Part shown: positions 20,296 to 27,841 of the stretch, in pieces | Position numbering within the stretch: the first letter of the stretch is position 1 | How the letters are laid out: every line of letters starts with the position of its first letter | Source: Roseateles sp. | GTDB lineage: Bacteria > Pseudomonadota > Gammaproteobacteria > Burkholderiales > Burkholderiaceae_C | Direction of reading: 5' to 3' | DNA: 64,000 nt | NCBI GenBank assembly: GCA_019234295.1 | Contig: JAFALK010000066.1 | Span: 1 to 64,000 of the forward strand | Made by a program: the position numbers and the translations under genes | The notes under the pieces: model-generated | Told to the model about the DNA's origin: nothing | What the model saw: only the letters and a program-made list of their open reading frames with translations | Database searches by the model: none

Positions 20296-21521
20296 TGCAG
20301 ACCAATCTCGCCCCTGAATTCCAAGGTACGCACGAAGGCCGAGAGGCCGAGGCGATTCTGCGCCGCTGCGTGCACTGCGGCTTCTGCACCGCCACCTGTC
20401 CAACCTACCAGCTGCTCGGCGATGAGCTCGACGGCCCGCGCGGCCGCATCTACCTGATGAAGCAGGTGCTCGAGGGCGCGACGCCAACGCGCGCCACGCA
20501 GGAGCACCTGGACCGCTGCCTGACCTGCCGCAATTGCGAGAGCACCTGCCCCTCGGGCGTGCAGTACGGTGCGCTGCTGGAGATCGGCCGCGGCATCGTC
20601 GAGGCCAAGGTCGAACGTCCGCGAGCCGAGCGGGTGCAGCGCTGGCTGCTGAAGGAAGGGCTGCCTTCGCCGCTGTTCAAGCCGGCCATCAAGCTGGGCC
20701 AGCTCGTCCGACCCCTGCTGCCGGCCACGCTCAAGGACAAGGTGCCCGCCCGAGCGCCACGGCGAGCTCACGACTGGCCGCAGCGCGAGCACAAGCGCAA
20801 AGTCGGCCTGCTGCTTGGCTGCGTTCAGCCCACGCTGGCGCCCAATATCAATTCAGCCACGGCGCGCGTGCTCGACGCCGCCGGCATCCAGACGCTGGTG
20901 GCCGACGAAGCCGGCTGCTGTGGCGCCATCCGCGCGCACCTGAGCGATCACGAGGGCGGGCTCGCCGACATGCGCCGCAATGTGGACGCCTGGTGGCCGC
21001 TGATCCAGTCGGGCCGCATTGAAGCCCTGGTCATGAACGCCTCGGGCTGCGGCGTCACCGTGCGTGAATACGGCCGCATGCTGGCCCACGATCCAGCCTA
21101 TGCAGAACGCGCCGCCAAGGTGAGCGCACTCACGCGCGACCTGAGCGAGCTCCTGGCGGAGATTGCGCCCAAGCTGAAGAGCCGGCTCCAAGAGAAAAAA
21201 CCCAAGCTCGCCTACCACCCGCCGTGCACGCTCCAGCATGGCCAGCAGTTGCGCGGCGGCGTGGAAGCGGCCTTCAAGGACTTGGGCTTCGAGTTGGATC
21301 TCGCCACGCAGGACACCCACCTTTGCTGCGGCTCGGCCGGCACCTATTCGGTGCTGCAGCCCGAACTTTCCAAGAAGCTGCGCGATCAGAAGCTCGCGGC
21401 CCTCGCGCCGCTACGTGCCGAGGCCATCGTCACCGGCAATATTGGCTGCATGCAGCAATTGCAAAGCGGCACGGCCACGCCTGTGCGGCACTGGGTCGAA
21501 GTGCTCGACGAATTGCTCTAG
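20295..21521 (+). CDS. glcF: Glycolate oxidase iron-sulfur subunit GlcF
   Basis: A 408-residue protein. The N-terminal ferredoxin-like domain binds two 4Fe-4S clusters: CVHCGFCTATCPTY (about 25-38) and CLTCRNCESTCPSG (about 75-88). Two CCG-type domains follow, with the cysteine motifs EAGCCGAIRAH and HLCCGSAGTYS and the conserved HPPCTLQHGQ. GlcF passes electrons from the flavin subunits to the quinone pool at the inner membrane. It completes a compact glcDEF operon in which all genes overlap; no glcG or malate synthase gene follows. Confidence 0.95.
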   Translation: MQTNLAPEFQGTHEGREAEAILRRCVHCGFCTATCPTYQLLGDELDGPRGRIYLMKQVLEGATPTRATQEHLDRCLTCRNCESTCPSGVQYGALLEIGRGIVEAKVERPRAERVQRWLLKEGLPSPLFKPAIKLGQLVRPLLPATLKDKVPARAPRRAHDWPQREHKRKVGLLLGCVQPTLAPNINSATARVLDAAGIQTLVADEAGCCGAIRAHLSDHEGGLADMRRNVDAWWPLIQSGRIEALVMNASGCGVTVREYGRMLAHDPAYAERAAKVSALTRDLSELLAEIAPKLKSRLQEKKPKLAYHPPCTLQHGQQLRGGVEAAFKDLGFELDLATQDTHLCCGSAGTYSVLQPELSKKLRDQKLAALAPLRAEAIVTGNIGCMQQLQSGTATPVRHWVEVLDELL

Positions 21522-21548
21522 CATGCGAGCAGCCCTAAGGAGTCAGGC

Positions 21549-22436
21549 ATGAAGTGGGACGGTCAGCGCGAAAGCGACAACGTCGAGGACTATCGCGACA
21601 GCACCGGTGACGGTGGTGGCGGTGGCGGGTTTTCGGTCGGTGGCCGCGGCCTCGGCCTTGGCGGCATCGCGATCGCACTGATTGCGTCCTGGGTGCTGGG
21701 CGTGAATCCGCTGACGATGCTGGGACTGCTGTCCGGCGGTGGCCAAGGCCAGATTGTGCAGCGGCCCGCGCCGCACGATGCCGGCCACGGTGCCGAGGAT
21801 CCGGGCGCGCGCTTCGTCAAGGTGGTGCTGGGCAGCACCGAGGACGTCTGGACCAACTACTTTGCGCAGTCCGGCCAGAAATACCCTGCGCCGCACTTGG
21901 CGCTCTTCCGCGGCCGCATGCCCACGGCCTGCGGCACCGGTGAAGCCGCCATGGGCCCCTTCTACTGCCCGGCCGACCACAAGGTCTACATCGACCTGAG
22001 CTTCTACGACGTGTTGAGCAAGCGGCTCGGCGCGCCGGGCGAGTTCGCCCAGGCCTACGTCGTGGCACACGAGGTGGGCCACCACATCCAGAATCTTCTC
22101 GGCACGAGCGAGAAGCTCGATCGGGCCCGTGGCCAGGTCTCGAAGACCCAGTACAACGCCTTGTCGGTGCGCCTGGAACTGCAAGCCGACTGCTACGCCG
22201 GCGTGTGGGCCAGCAAGGCGCGCAGCCAGTTCCAGCTCGAGCAGGCCGACATCGACTCGGCGCTGAACGCCGCCTCGCAGATTGGCGACGACACGCTGCA
22301 GCGCAAGTCGCAGGGCACGGTCGTGCCCGAAAGCTTCACGCACGGCTCCAGCGAACAGCGCGTGCGCTGGTTCACCCGCGGCCTGCAGGGCGGACGCCTG
22401 GAGGCGTGCGACACCTTCGGGGCCAAAGAGCTGTAG
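21549..22436 (+). CDS. ypfJ: YpfJ-type neutral zinc metallopeptidase family protein
   Basis: A 295-residue membrane-anchored protein matching the YpfJ (KPN_02809) family: start MKWDGQRESDNVEDYRDSTG, a Gly-rich stretch, one membrane helix (about 36-60, LGGIAIALIASWVLGVNPLTMLGLL) and an extracytoplasmic domain. The domain has the zinc motif HEVGHH with YCPADHKVYIDLSFYD before it and RLELQADCYAGVWA after it, and it ends near STEQRVRWF-type text (HGSSEQRVRWFTRGLQGG). The family has metallopeptidase-like residues, but its substrates are not established. The ribosome site AAGGAG is about 6 bases from the ATG. It lies 27 bases after glcF and may be read through from that operon. Confidence 0.9.
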   Translation: MKWDGQRESDNVEDYRDSTGDGGGGGGFSVGGRGLGLGGIAIALIASWVLGVNPLTMLGLLSGGGQGQIVQRPAPHDAGHGAEDPGARFVKVVLGSTEDVWTNYFAQSGQKYPAPHLALFRGRMPTACGTGEAAMGPFYCPADHKVYIDLSFYDVLSKRLGAPGEFAQAYVVAHEVGHHIQNLLGTSEKLDRARGQVSKTQYNALSVRLELQADCYAGVWASKARSQFQLEQADIDSALNAASQIGDDTLQRKSQGTVVPESFTHGSSEQRVRWFTRGLQGGRLEACDTFGAKEL

Positions 22437-22505
22437 AACGACAGACCCCTGATCACGGGGTGCCAACTTCATCGTCAAGCGGCACCCTCCGTAAAAGCGC
22501 CGGTT

Positions 22506-22555
22506 TGTCGACAGGTTTTACGAATGTGTCGGCACGCTCTGCCGGCAAGCCGACA
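22506..22555 (+). promoter_or_regulatory. Candidate activator sites: repeated TGTCGRC elements
   Basis: Three related boxes lie in 50 bases: the palindrome TGTCGACA (22506-22513), TGTCGGC (22527-22533) and its inverted copy GCCGACA (22549-22555). The last two form a 7-bp inverted repeat with a 15-base spacer. They sit about 50 to 100 bases upstream of a sigma-54-like element at 22607, the usual place for enhancer-binding-protein sites. The binding protein is unknown. The second pair could instead act as a weak hairpin after the ypfJ gene. The rest of the 307-base gap (22437-22743) shows nothing else recognisable. Confidence 0.45.
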
Positions 22556-22606
22556 GAGCAGCGAAACTAGCTTGTAAATCAAGCAGTTAACATCAATCCC
22601 AAAGAC

Positions 22607-22622
22607 TGGCGTGTTTCCTGCT
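22607..22622 (+). promoter_or_regulatory. Candidate sigma-54 (-24/-12) promoter
   Basis: TGGCGTGTTTCCTGCT has the GG and GC doublets at the spacing required for sigma-54 (TGGC, eight bases, TGC). It differs from the consensus TGGCAC-N5-TTGC at three positions (GT for AC, C for the first T of TTGC). It would start transcription near 22633, about 110 bases before the ATG of the Cys-rich exported protein at 22744, the first gene of the PqqD/HprK-like operon. The repeated TGTCGRC boxes upstream support this reading. It is a sequence match only. Confidence 0.5.
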
Positions 22623-22743
22623 TGATCAGCCATCAAGGGAGCTGCGCTGTCCGCCGAGCGCCGTTGTCAGTCCAGGTACATGGTTACTTGCGATGACCAG
22701 GACAGGTGGCGAGCATGGCAGAAAACATCAAATCGAGGCCAGC

Positions 22744-23328
22744 ATGAAGTCAAACGAAGCCCGGAAGCCGTCCCAGGACACCGCAGAAGCGGCGCTTCCG
22801 GCGCGCTTGACTTCGCCCGCGCGGCGCCGTCTGCTGCGCGGCGGCCTCGCCAGCGCTCCGGCCCTGCTCGCCCTGAAGAGCACGCCCGTGATGGCCTGCA
22901 ATTGCAAGCTGCCCTCGGGCTTCTCGGTCTCTGGCAATGCCAGCCGCAACCAGGGCAAGAGCTGCACCTCGCCAGGCGGCACGCCGAGCTACTGGCGGCC
23001 GCGCTACGACGCCAGCGGCTGCTATACCGGTACCGCCTCCTGCTACAAGTACGAGAACTTCAGCAAGTACTTCACCTGCGGCGGCTACACGGACGGCAAT
23101 CTGGATGGCTGCCTGGGCGCCGGCGACGCGGATCACAGAGCCATGGCCACGGCCTGCTATCTTGCTGCCTGCAGCAATGGTGGTGCCTACTTCCCGAGTT
23201 GCGATACGGTCAAAAAGATCTGGAACCTCGGCATCATCGGGTCCGGATATCCGGTTCCGGGCTCCTCGGCGATCTGGAAACAGGCCGACTGCCTGGCCTA
23301 TTTGAAGTACCTGACCGGCCAGGCCTGA
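22744..23328 (+). CDS. Unrecognised Tat-exported cysteine-rich protein
   Basis: The product has 194 residues. A hydrophilic lead (1-24) is followed by a twin-arginine-type signal, SPARRRLLRGGLASAPALL (25-42), and a likely cleavage site after PVMA (51). The mature part of about 143 residues begins CNCKLPSGFSVSGNASRN, holds 11 cysteines and is rich in Gly, Ser and Tyr; export by Tat with disulfide or metal-cofactor assembly is plausible. I do not recognise the family. ATG 22744 has GAGG 5 bases upstream and is preferred over ATG 22693. It is the first gene behind the sigma-54-like promoter and runs into the 23-codon ORF, the PqqD-like gene and the kinase, so it may be the protein that operon modifies. 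That is inference from position. Confidence 0.75.
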   Translation: MKSNEARKPSQDTAEAALPARLTSPARRRLLRGGLASAPALLALKSTPVMACNCKLPSGFSVSGNASRNQGKSCTSPGGTPSYWRPRYDASGCYTGTASCYKYENFSKYFTCGGYTDGNLDGCLGAGDADHRAMATACYLAACSNGGAYFPSCDTVKKIWNLGIIGSGYPVPGSSAIWKQADCLAYLKYLTGQA

Positions 23329-23345
23329 GCCGGGGAGGATCTGCC

Positions 23346-23417
23346 ATGGCCGCCGCGATAGCCTCTGTCGGGAGTTCTTCACACACGACGTACCTGAGCG
23401 GCCAATTGACCCGCTGA
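23346..23417 (+). CDS. Candidate 23-residue peptide ORF inside the PqqD/HprK-like operon
   Basis: An ATG at 23346 is preceded by GGGGAGGA (23333-23340), the strongest ribosome site in this operon. It opens a 23-codon frame ending at TGA 23415-23417. The peptide begins MAAAIASVGSSS, has five Ser and three Thr in all, and ends LSGQLTR. It starts 18 bases after the Cys-rich gene ends and stops 12 bases before the GTG of the PqqD-like gene, in that same frame. It could be a short precursor or substrate peptide, a leader ORF coupling translation into the PqqD-like gene, or the former N-terminus of that gene cut off by the TGA. Sequence alone does not decide. Confidence 0.4.
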   Translation: MAAAIASVGSSSHTTYLSGQLTR

Positions 23418-23429
23418 GCTTGGCGCGCA

Positions 23430-23774
23430 GTGTGGGGCCGGATCAACTACGCCGATTCGCGCGATCTGATGGATTTTGATGGCACCGCCCTTTGGGCATG
23501 CGACGCACCGAACAGCCGCTTGCTACACAAGGACGTGGCGGACGGCCGCCTCGTCTTCGACTGCGAGACCTGCGAGACCCGCCTGCTCTCGCCGCTGTCC
23601 CAATTTCTCTACGAGAGCATCAAGCAGCAGCACCGGTCGGTGAGCACGGCCGAAATGGTGCGGGCCGTACATGCCGAAGAGCCCGAGGCGTCCATCCACG
23701 AGTGCCTGCAGGCCGTCGAAGACGCGCTGCGCGCGCTAACCGAAGCGCACATGCTGAGGGCGGTGGCCGCTTGA
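23430..23774 (+). CDS. PqqD-like peptide chaperone of the HPr-rel-A type
   Basis: A 114-residue protein of the PqqD-like (RiPP recognition element) type. The N-terminal part carries the short-strand pattern DFDGTALWACDAPNSRLLHKD. A predicted three-helix part follows (LSPLSQFLYESI, then a helix with SIHECLQAVEDALRALTEAHML) as in PqqD relatives. It has two close cysteines in DCETCET. Proteins of this kind bind precursor peptides and present them to modifying enzymes. It directly precedes an HprK-related kinase, the pairing that defines the HPr-rel-A gene neighbourhood. GTG 23430 is the annotated start but lacks a ribosome site; ATG 23469 is an alternative. The stop overlaps the next start (TTGA at 23771-23774). 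Confidence 0.75.
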   Translation: MWGRINYADSRDLMDFDGTALWACDAPNSRLLHKDVADGRLVFDCETCETRLLSPLSQFLYESIKQQHRSVSTAEMVRAVHAEEPEASIHECLQAVEDALRALTEAHMLRAVAA

Positions 23775-24682
23775 AGGTCGGCGAGCTGTCGCCGCACGAA
23801 CTGCGCCACGCTCTGGCCGGGCCGGGCCTGCGCATAACCACCGGTCCTTTCGGCTGCCGCTTGCAGAGCCCCATCGCCGCGGTGGCCGACGAGCTGGCCC
23901 AGCTCTACCAACATCACGAGCTACTCGACGAGAGCCGTTTCATCGACTTTCACGTCAAGGTCGCGCCGCCCACCGGTCTGCGGCGTTGGCTGCGACCGCA
24001 GGCGATCTTCAGCGTCGACGGCGTCCACCCCTTCACGCCCCTGCCCATCGAGCAGGCCCTGCCCATGCTGGAGTGGGGCCTCAACTGGTGCGTGACCGCC
24101 TACTGCCACCACTTGCTCGTGCTGCACGCCGCCACAGTGGCGCACGGTGACCGCGCCCTGATCCTGCCGGCGCCGCCGGGCTCGGGCAAGAGCACACTGT
24201 GCGCGGCCCTGTTCAATCGTGGCTGGCGCTTGCTCTCGGACGAGCTGACCCTGATCGACCTGCGCGACGGCCGCGTCCATCCCCTGGGTCGGCCGGTCAA
24301 CCTCAAGAACCAGTCCATCGAGCTCATCGCCAGCTTTGCGCCCAACGCCTTCTTGAGCCGGCCCGTGCACGACACCGCCAAGGGCACCGTGGCCCTGATG
24401 GCACCCTCGCGCGCGAGCGTAGAAGCCAGCCTGGAACCTGCCTGGCCGCGCTGGGTGGTCCTGCCGCGCTGGCAGGCGCAGGCCCCGACCCGGCTCGAGG
24501 CGTTGCCACCTGGCGAAGCCTTCCTGCATCTGGCCGACAACGCGATGAACTATCACATCCTCGCCGAACAGGGCTTCGAGGCCCTGGGGCGTCTGATCGA
24601 TCGCGCAGAGGCCTTTCACTTCAGCTACAGCGATCTCGACGAAGCGATCGTCACCTTCGATCGCCTGGCGGAGCGAGCATGA
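23771..24682 (+). CDS. HprK-related kinase A
   Basis: A 303-residue protein related to HPr kinase/phosphorylase. The N-terminal ~125 residues (LKVGELSPHELRHALAGPGLRITTGPF...) are characteristic of this branch. Then come the P-loop PPGSGKST at 135-142 (Lys140), the following LLSDELTLIDL segment and GRPVNLKNQSIEL, which align with the HprK catalytic core. HPr and other phosphotransferase-system genes are absent nearby, so HPr is unlikely to be the target. HprK-like kinases also phosphorylate lasso-peptide termini, a precedent for peptide substrates. Start TTG 23771 overlaps the PqqD-like stop; the end overlaps the next ATG (ATGA at 24679). Confidence 0.85.
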   Translation: MKVGELSPHELRHALAGPGLRITTGPFGCRLQSPIAAVADELAQLYQHHELLDESRFIDFHVKVAPPTGLRRWLRPQAIFSVDGVHPFTPLPIEQALPMLEWGLNWCVTAYCHHLLVLHAATVAHGDRALILPAPPGSGKSTLCAALFNRGWRLLSDELTLIDLRDGRVHPLGRPVNLKNQSIELIASFAPNAFLSRPVHDTAKGTVALMAPSRASVEASLEPAWPRWVVLPRWQAQAPTRLEALPPGEAFLHLADNAMNYHILAEQGFEALGRLIDRAEAFHFSYSDLDEAIVTFDRLAERA

Positions 24683-25740
24683 GTCTTCTCAAGGCAATCT
24701 GGCTCCAGCCCCAGGCCTGTGCGCAACTCGACGAATCCGCCTGGGACCTGCTCGTTCGCCAGGCCCGTCATGCCAACCTGCTCGGCCGCCTGCACCATCA
24801 CCTGCGCGACGCCGGAGCGCCCGTGCACGAGCGTGCGCAGGTCCACCTGCTCTCTGCCGCCACCATGGCCGAGCGCCAGCACCGTTCGGTCCGGCGCGAG
24901 GCCGGCATCCTGCGCGACACGCTCGCCGCCCTGGGCCTGCCGCTGATCCTGCTCAAGGGTGCGGCCTATGTGCTGTCGGGCCTGCCCGCCGCGCGCGGCC
25001 GCGTGTTCGCTGACGTAGACATCCTCGTGCCGCGCGAGCGGCTCGAGGATGTCGAATCACAGCTGATGCTGACCGGCTGGGTCACCGACAACCTTGATGC
25101 CTACGACCAGCGCTACTACCGTCGCTGGATGCACGAGCTGCCCGCCATGATCCACATGCATCGCGGCACGGCGCTGGACGTACACCACACGATCCTGCCC
25201 GCCACCGCACGGCTCAAGCCCTCGGCCGCCGCGCTGTTGGAGGCCGCCATCGAGCTGCCTGGCCTGCCCGGTATCCGCGTGCTCTCGCCCAGCGACATGG
25301 TGCTTCACTCCGCCTGCCATCTCTTCCACGAGGGCGAAGCGGACAACCTGCTGCGCGACCTCTCCGATCTCGACCTGCTGCTGCGCCACTTCGGCGCGCA
25401 GCCTGACTTCTGGGAGCTGTTGCTGGCGCGCGCGCGCGCGCAGCAGCTGACCCGTCCCTTGAGCCTGGCGCTGCGCTACGCGTCTACCGAGCTCGCCACG
25501 CCCGTTCCCGAGACACTGCTGCGCGAGACCGGCGCGCACCGGCGCGAGGCCTTGAACCCCCTCTACCGCCGCCTCTTCGAGCCCCAGCATGAGAGCAGCG
25601 CCGGCCGTGCCGCCCGCGCAGCCCGCGCCGCACTTTTCGTCCGCGGCCACTGGCTGCGCATGCCGCCATGGTTGCTTGCCTACCACGTTGCGCACAAGGC
25701 GATTTTCCCGCCGCAGCAGACACGCGCCAACGGACCCTGA
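24679..25740 (+). CDS. Nucleotidyltransferase family protein (NTP_transf_5 type)
   Basis: A 353-residue protein of the minimal-type nucleotidyltransferase superfamily. LILLKGAAYVLSGLP (89-103) is followed by RVFADVDILVP, with Asp112 and Asp114 as the metal-binding pair. A helical C-terminal half includes a HSACHLFHEG histidine-rich turn and LRDLSDLDLLL. Members occur in capsule, lasso-peptide and other modification loci; a nucleotidyl transfer to a peptide, sugar or phosphate is expected, but the acceptor is unknown. It starts inside the last codons of the kinase gene (ATGA), so the PqqD-like, kinase and transferase genes form one coupled unit. A run of GCGCGC (about 25429-25440) codes an Ala-Arg repeat. 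Confidence 0.85.
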   Translation: MSLLKAIWLQPQACAQLDESAWDLLVRQARHANLLGRLHHHLRDAGAPVHERAQVHLLSAATMAERQHRSVRREAGILRDTLAALGLPLILLKGAAYVLSGLPAARGRVFADVDILVPRERLEDVESQLMLTGWVTDNLDAYDQRYYRRWMHELPAMIHMHRGTALDVHHTILPATARLKPSAAALLEAAIELPGLPGIRVLSPSDMVLHSACHLFHEGEADNLLRDLSDLDLLLRHFGAQPDFWELLLARARAQQLTRPLSLALRYASTELATPVPETLLRETGAHRREALNPLYRRLFEPQHESSAGRAARAARAALFVRGHWLRMPPWLLAYHVAHKAIFPPQQTRANGP

Positions 25741-25921
25741 GCAGCCCCCTATCGCAAGAATGAAACGCTGCACCCGTGTGCATTGCGTCAATATTCCACG
25801 CACGCTCCGATTGCATCGTCGGCGACCAACACGTCCACATCAGTGCGCCGCAAACTCGCGACATCCATACAGAGAGGTCCGTCCGGAAACGGCCGCGACC
25901 GGGATCTTGCAGGCCATCGCC

Positions 25922-27841
25922 ATGACGCCTTCAGCGCGCAGTTCCGCTTCGCCCGCCGCCGGCCGCTGGCCGCACGCGGCTGCGCCTGCGCCTGTCGTGC
26001 ATCAGCCGCGCGGCCAGCTCGCCAAACTGCTCGTGCCGCTGCTGATCGGCAACGGCCTGGTGGTGGCGTTGTGCTTGGTGGGGCTGCACCTGCTTTCTGC
26101 GGCGCGCGCCTACGTGGGCGGTGAGAGCCGCTGGTCCAAGGGTCATGCCATCGCGGCCGTCGAGCTGCGCGCCTATGCCGCCACGGAAGCGCCCGAGCAC
26201 CTGGAGGCCTTTCGGGCCGCGCTCGACGTGCCCCTGGCCGACCGTGAGGCCCGCGAGCTGATGGAGCGCCCCGTGCTCGATGACGAAGCGCTTCGCGCCT
26301 TGGACCGGGCTTACGCGAGGGGTGGCATCGCGGTGGAGGACCGCGCGGGATTGACCCGCCTGTTCCGCTGGTTCGGCGACAGTCCGCTGATGGCACCCTC
26401 GATCGAGGCCTGGCGCCAGGGCGATGAACTCATGGCCGAGCTGCTGAGCATCGGTGAGCGCATGCAGCAGCTGGCCAATGCACCGCACGGCCCCGAACGC
26501 CTGGGCGAGCGCCTGCTGCTTCTGCAAAGACTGGAGCGCCTGGACATTGAGCTGCGCGCGCTCGAGCTGCGATTCAGCGAGGCACTGGGCGAATCCTCGC
26601 GCAATGCCTTCCTGCTCATCGAGGTGGCCATCGGTGTCGTCAGCGGCCTGCTGACCCTGGCCACCGTGACCCTGATCGTGATCGGCGTGCGCCAGCACAA
26701 CCGGGACGCTCTTGCGCTGTCGAGCATCAACCGGCGCTGGGGCCTGGCCGCGCAGGCCAGCGGCATCGGCATGGCCGAATGGATCACCAACGGCGACGAG
26801 ATCCATCTCGATGCGCGGGCCTGCGCCATCTACGGCTTCAAGCCCGAACCCCTGGGCCTGACGGTGACGCGTGCCCAACTGCGCGAGCAACTGGACCCGC
26901 GCGACTTCTCCCTCATGGATGCCGCCTTCGCCCGCGCCGCCAGCGACGAAGGCGTGCTCGACCTGCGCTACCGCATCCGCGTGGACGGCCAGCTCCGCCA
27001 TCTGGAGCTGACCGGCCAGCGCCATACCGACAACGACATCAGCGCCGTGGTGGCCGTGCTGCGCGACGTTAGCGACCAGGTCCGCCAGGAGCAGGTGGCG
27101 CTGGAGAAAGCCGCCGCCGAGCGCAGCGCCAAGGCGCGGGTCGAATTCCTCTCGCGGCTCTCGCACGAGCTGCGCACGCCGCTCAACGCCGTGCTGGGCT
27201 TCTCCGAGTTGCTGCAGATGGACCCCAAGGAGCCGCTCACGGAACGCCAGCAGCAGCGCGTGCAGCTGATCTCGGGCGCCGGCGTGCACCTGCTGCGCCT
27301 CGTCGACGACGTGCTCGACATCTCTGGCATCGACGCCGGCCACTTCAAGCTCCAGCGCGTGCCCACCGCGCTCGGCCCAGTGATCCAGGACGCCCTGGGC
27401 CTCAACGGCGACCAGCAGCGCAACGGCACCGAGATCGACGTCGGCGACATCCGCCCCGGACTCGCGGCCTGGGCCGACGCCCAGCGCCTGAACCAGATCC
27501 TCGTGAACCTGCTCTCCAACGCCTGCAAGTACAACCGCCCCGGCGGCCGCGTGCGCCTCACCGTCGAGGAGGGCAGCAAGCAAGTCGAGATCTCGGTCCA
27601 CGACGAGGGCCCGGGCATGAGCGAGGTGGAGATCAAGCAGCTGTTCCAGCCCTTCAAGCGCTTGCCCTCGGGCTCGCACAAGCCGGGCACGGGCCTGGGA
27701 CTCACCATCGTCAAGATGCTGGCCGAGCAGATGGGCGGCGGCGTCACGGTGCAGAGCGTGATCGGCCGCGGCACGGTGTTCACTGTGAGCCTGTCGAAGG
27801 CGACCCTGCCCGAAGCAACTTGCACAGTGTCCAGCCATTGA
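25922..27841 (+). CDS. Membrane sensor histidine kinase with PAS domain
   Basis: A 639-residue hybrid of membrane sensor and kinase. The order is: cytosolic lead (1-33), membrane helix (about 35-60), an extracytoplasmic helical domain of about 165 residues, a second helix (about 230-258), a PAS domain (about 275-385), HisKA with phospho-acceptor His415 in LSHELRTPLNAVLGFSELL, and the HATPase domain (N-box QILVNLLSNACKYN, G-boxes DEGPGM and GTGLGLTIVKML). No receiver domain or response-regulator gene is adjacent, so its partner is elsewhere. It lies 181 bases after the nucleotidyltransferase on the same strand; a functional link to that operon is possible but unproven. The C-terminal end overlaps ygjV (opposite strand) by 62 bases. 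Confidence 0.9.
   Translation: MTPSARSSASPAAGRWPHAAAPAPVVHQPRGQLAKLLVPLLIGNGLVVALCLVGLHLLSAARAYVGGESRWSKGHAIAAVELRAYAATEAPEHLEAFRAALDVPLADREARELMERPVLDDEALRALDRAYARGGIAVEDRAGLTRLFRWFGDSPLMAPSIEAWRQGDELMAELLSIGERMQQLANAPHGPERLGERLLLLQRLERLDIELRALELRFSEALGESSRNAFLLIEVAIGVVSGLLTLATVTLIVIGVRQHNRDALALSSINRRWGLAAQASGIGMAEWITNGDEIHLDARACAIYGFKPEPLGLTVTRAQLREQLDPRDFSLMDAAFARAASDEGVLDLRYRIRVDGQLRHLELTGQRHTDNDISAVVAVLRDVSDQVRQEQVALEKAAAERSAKARVEFLSRLSHELRTPLNAVLGFSELLQMDPKEPLTERQQQRVQLISGAGVHLLRLVDDVLDISGIDAGHFKLQRVPTALGPVIQDALGLNGDQQRNGTEIDVGDIRPGLAAWADAQRLNQILVNLLSNACKYNRPGGRVRLTVEEGSKQVEISVHDEGPGMSEVEIKQLFQPFKRLPSGSHKPGTGLGLTIVKMLAEQMGGGVTVQSVIGRGTVFTVSLSKATLPEATCTVSSH

Noticed and set aside
22527-22555. 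Intrinsic terminator after ypfJ
   Set aside because: The inverted repeat has a 15-base loop and no T-run; its position relative to the sigma-54-like element fits activator binding better.
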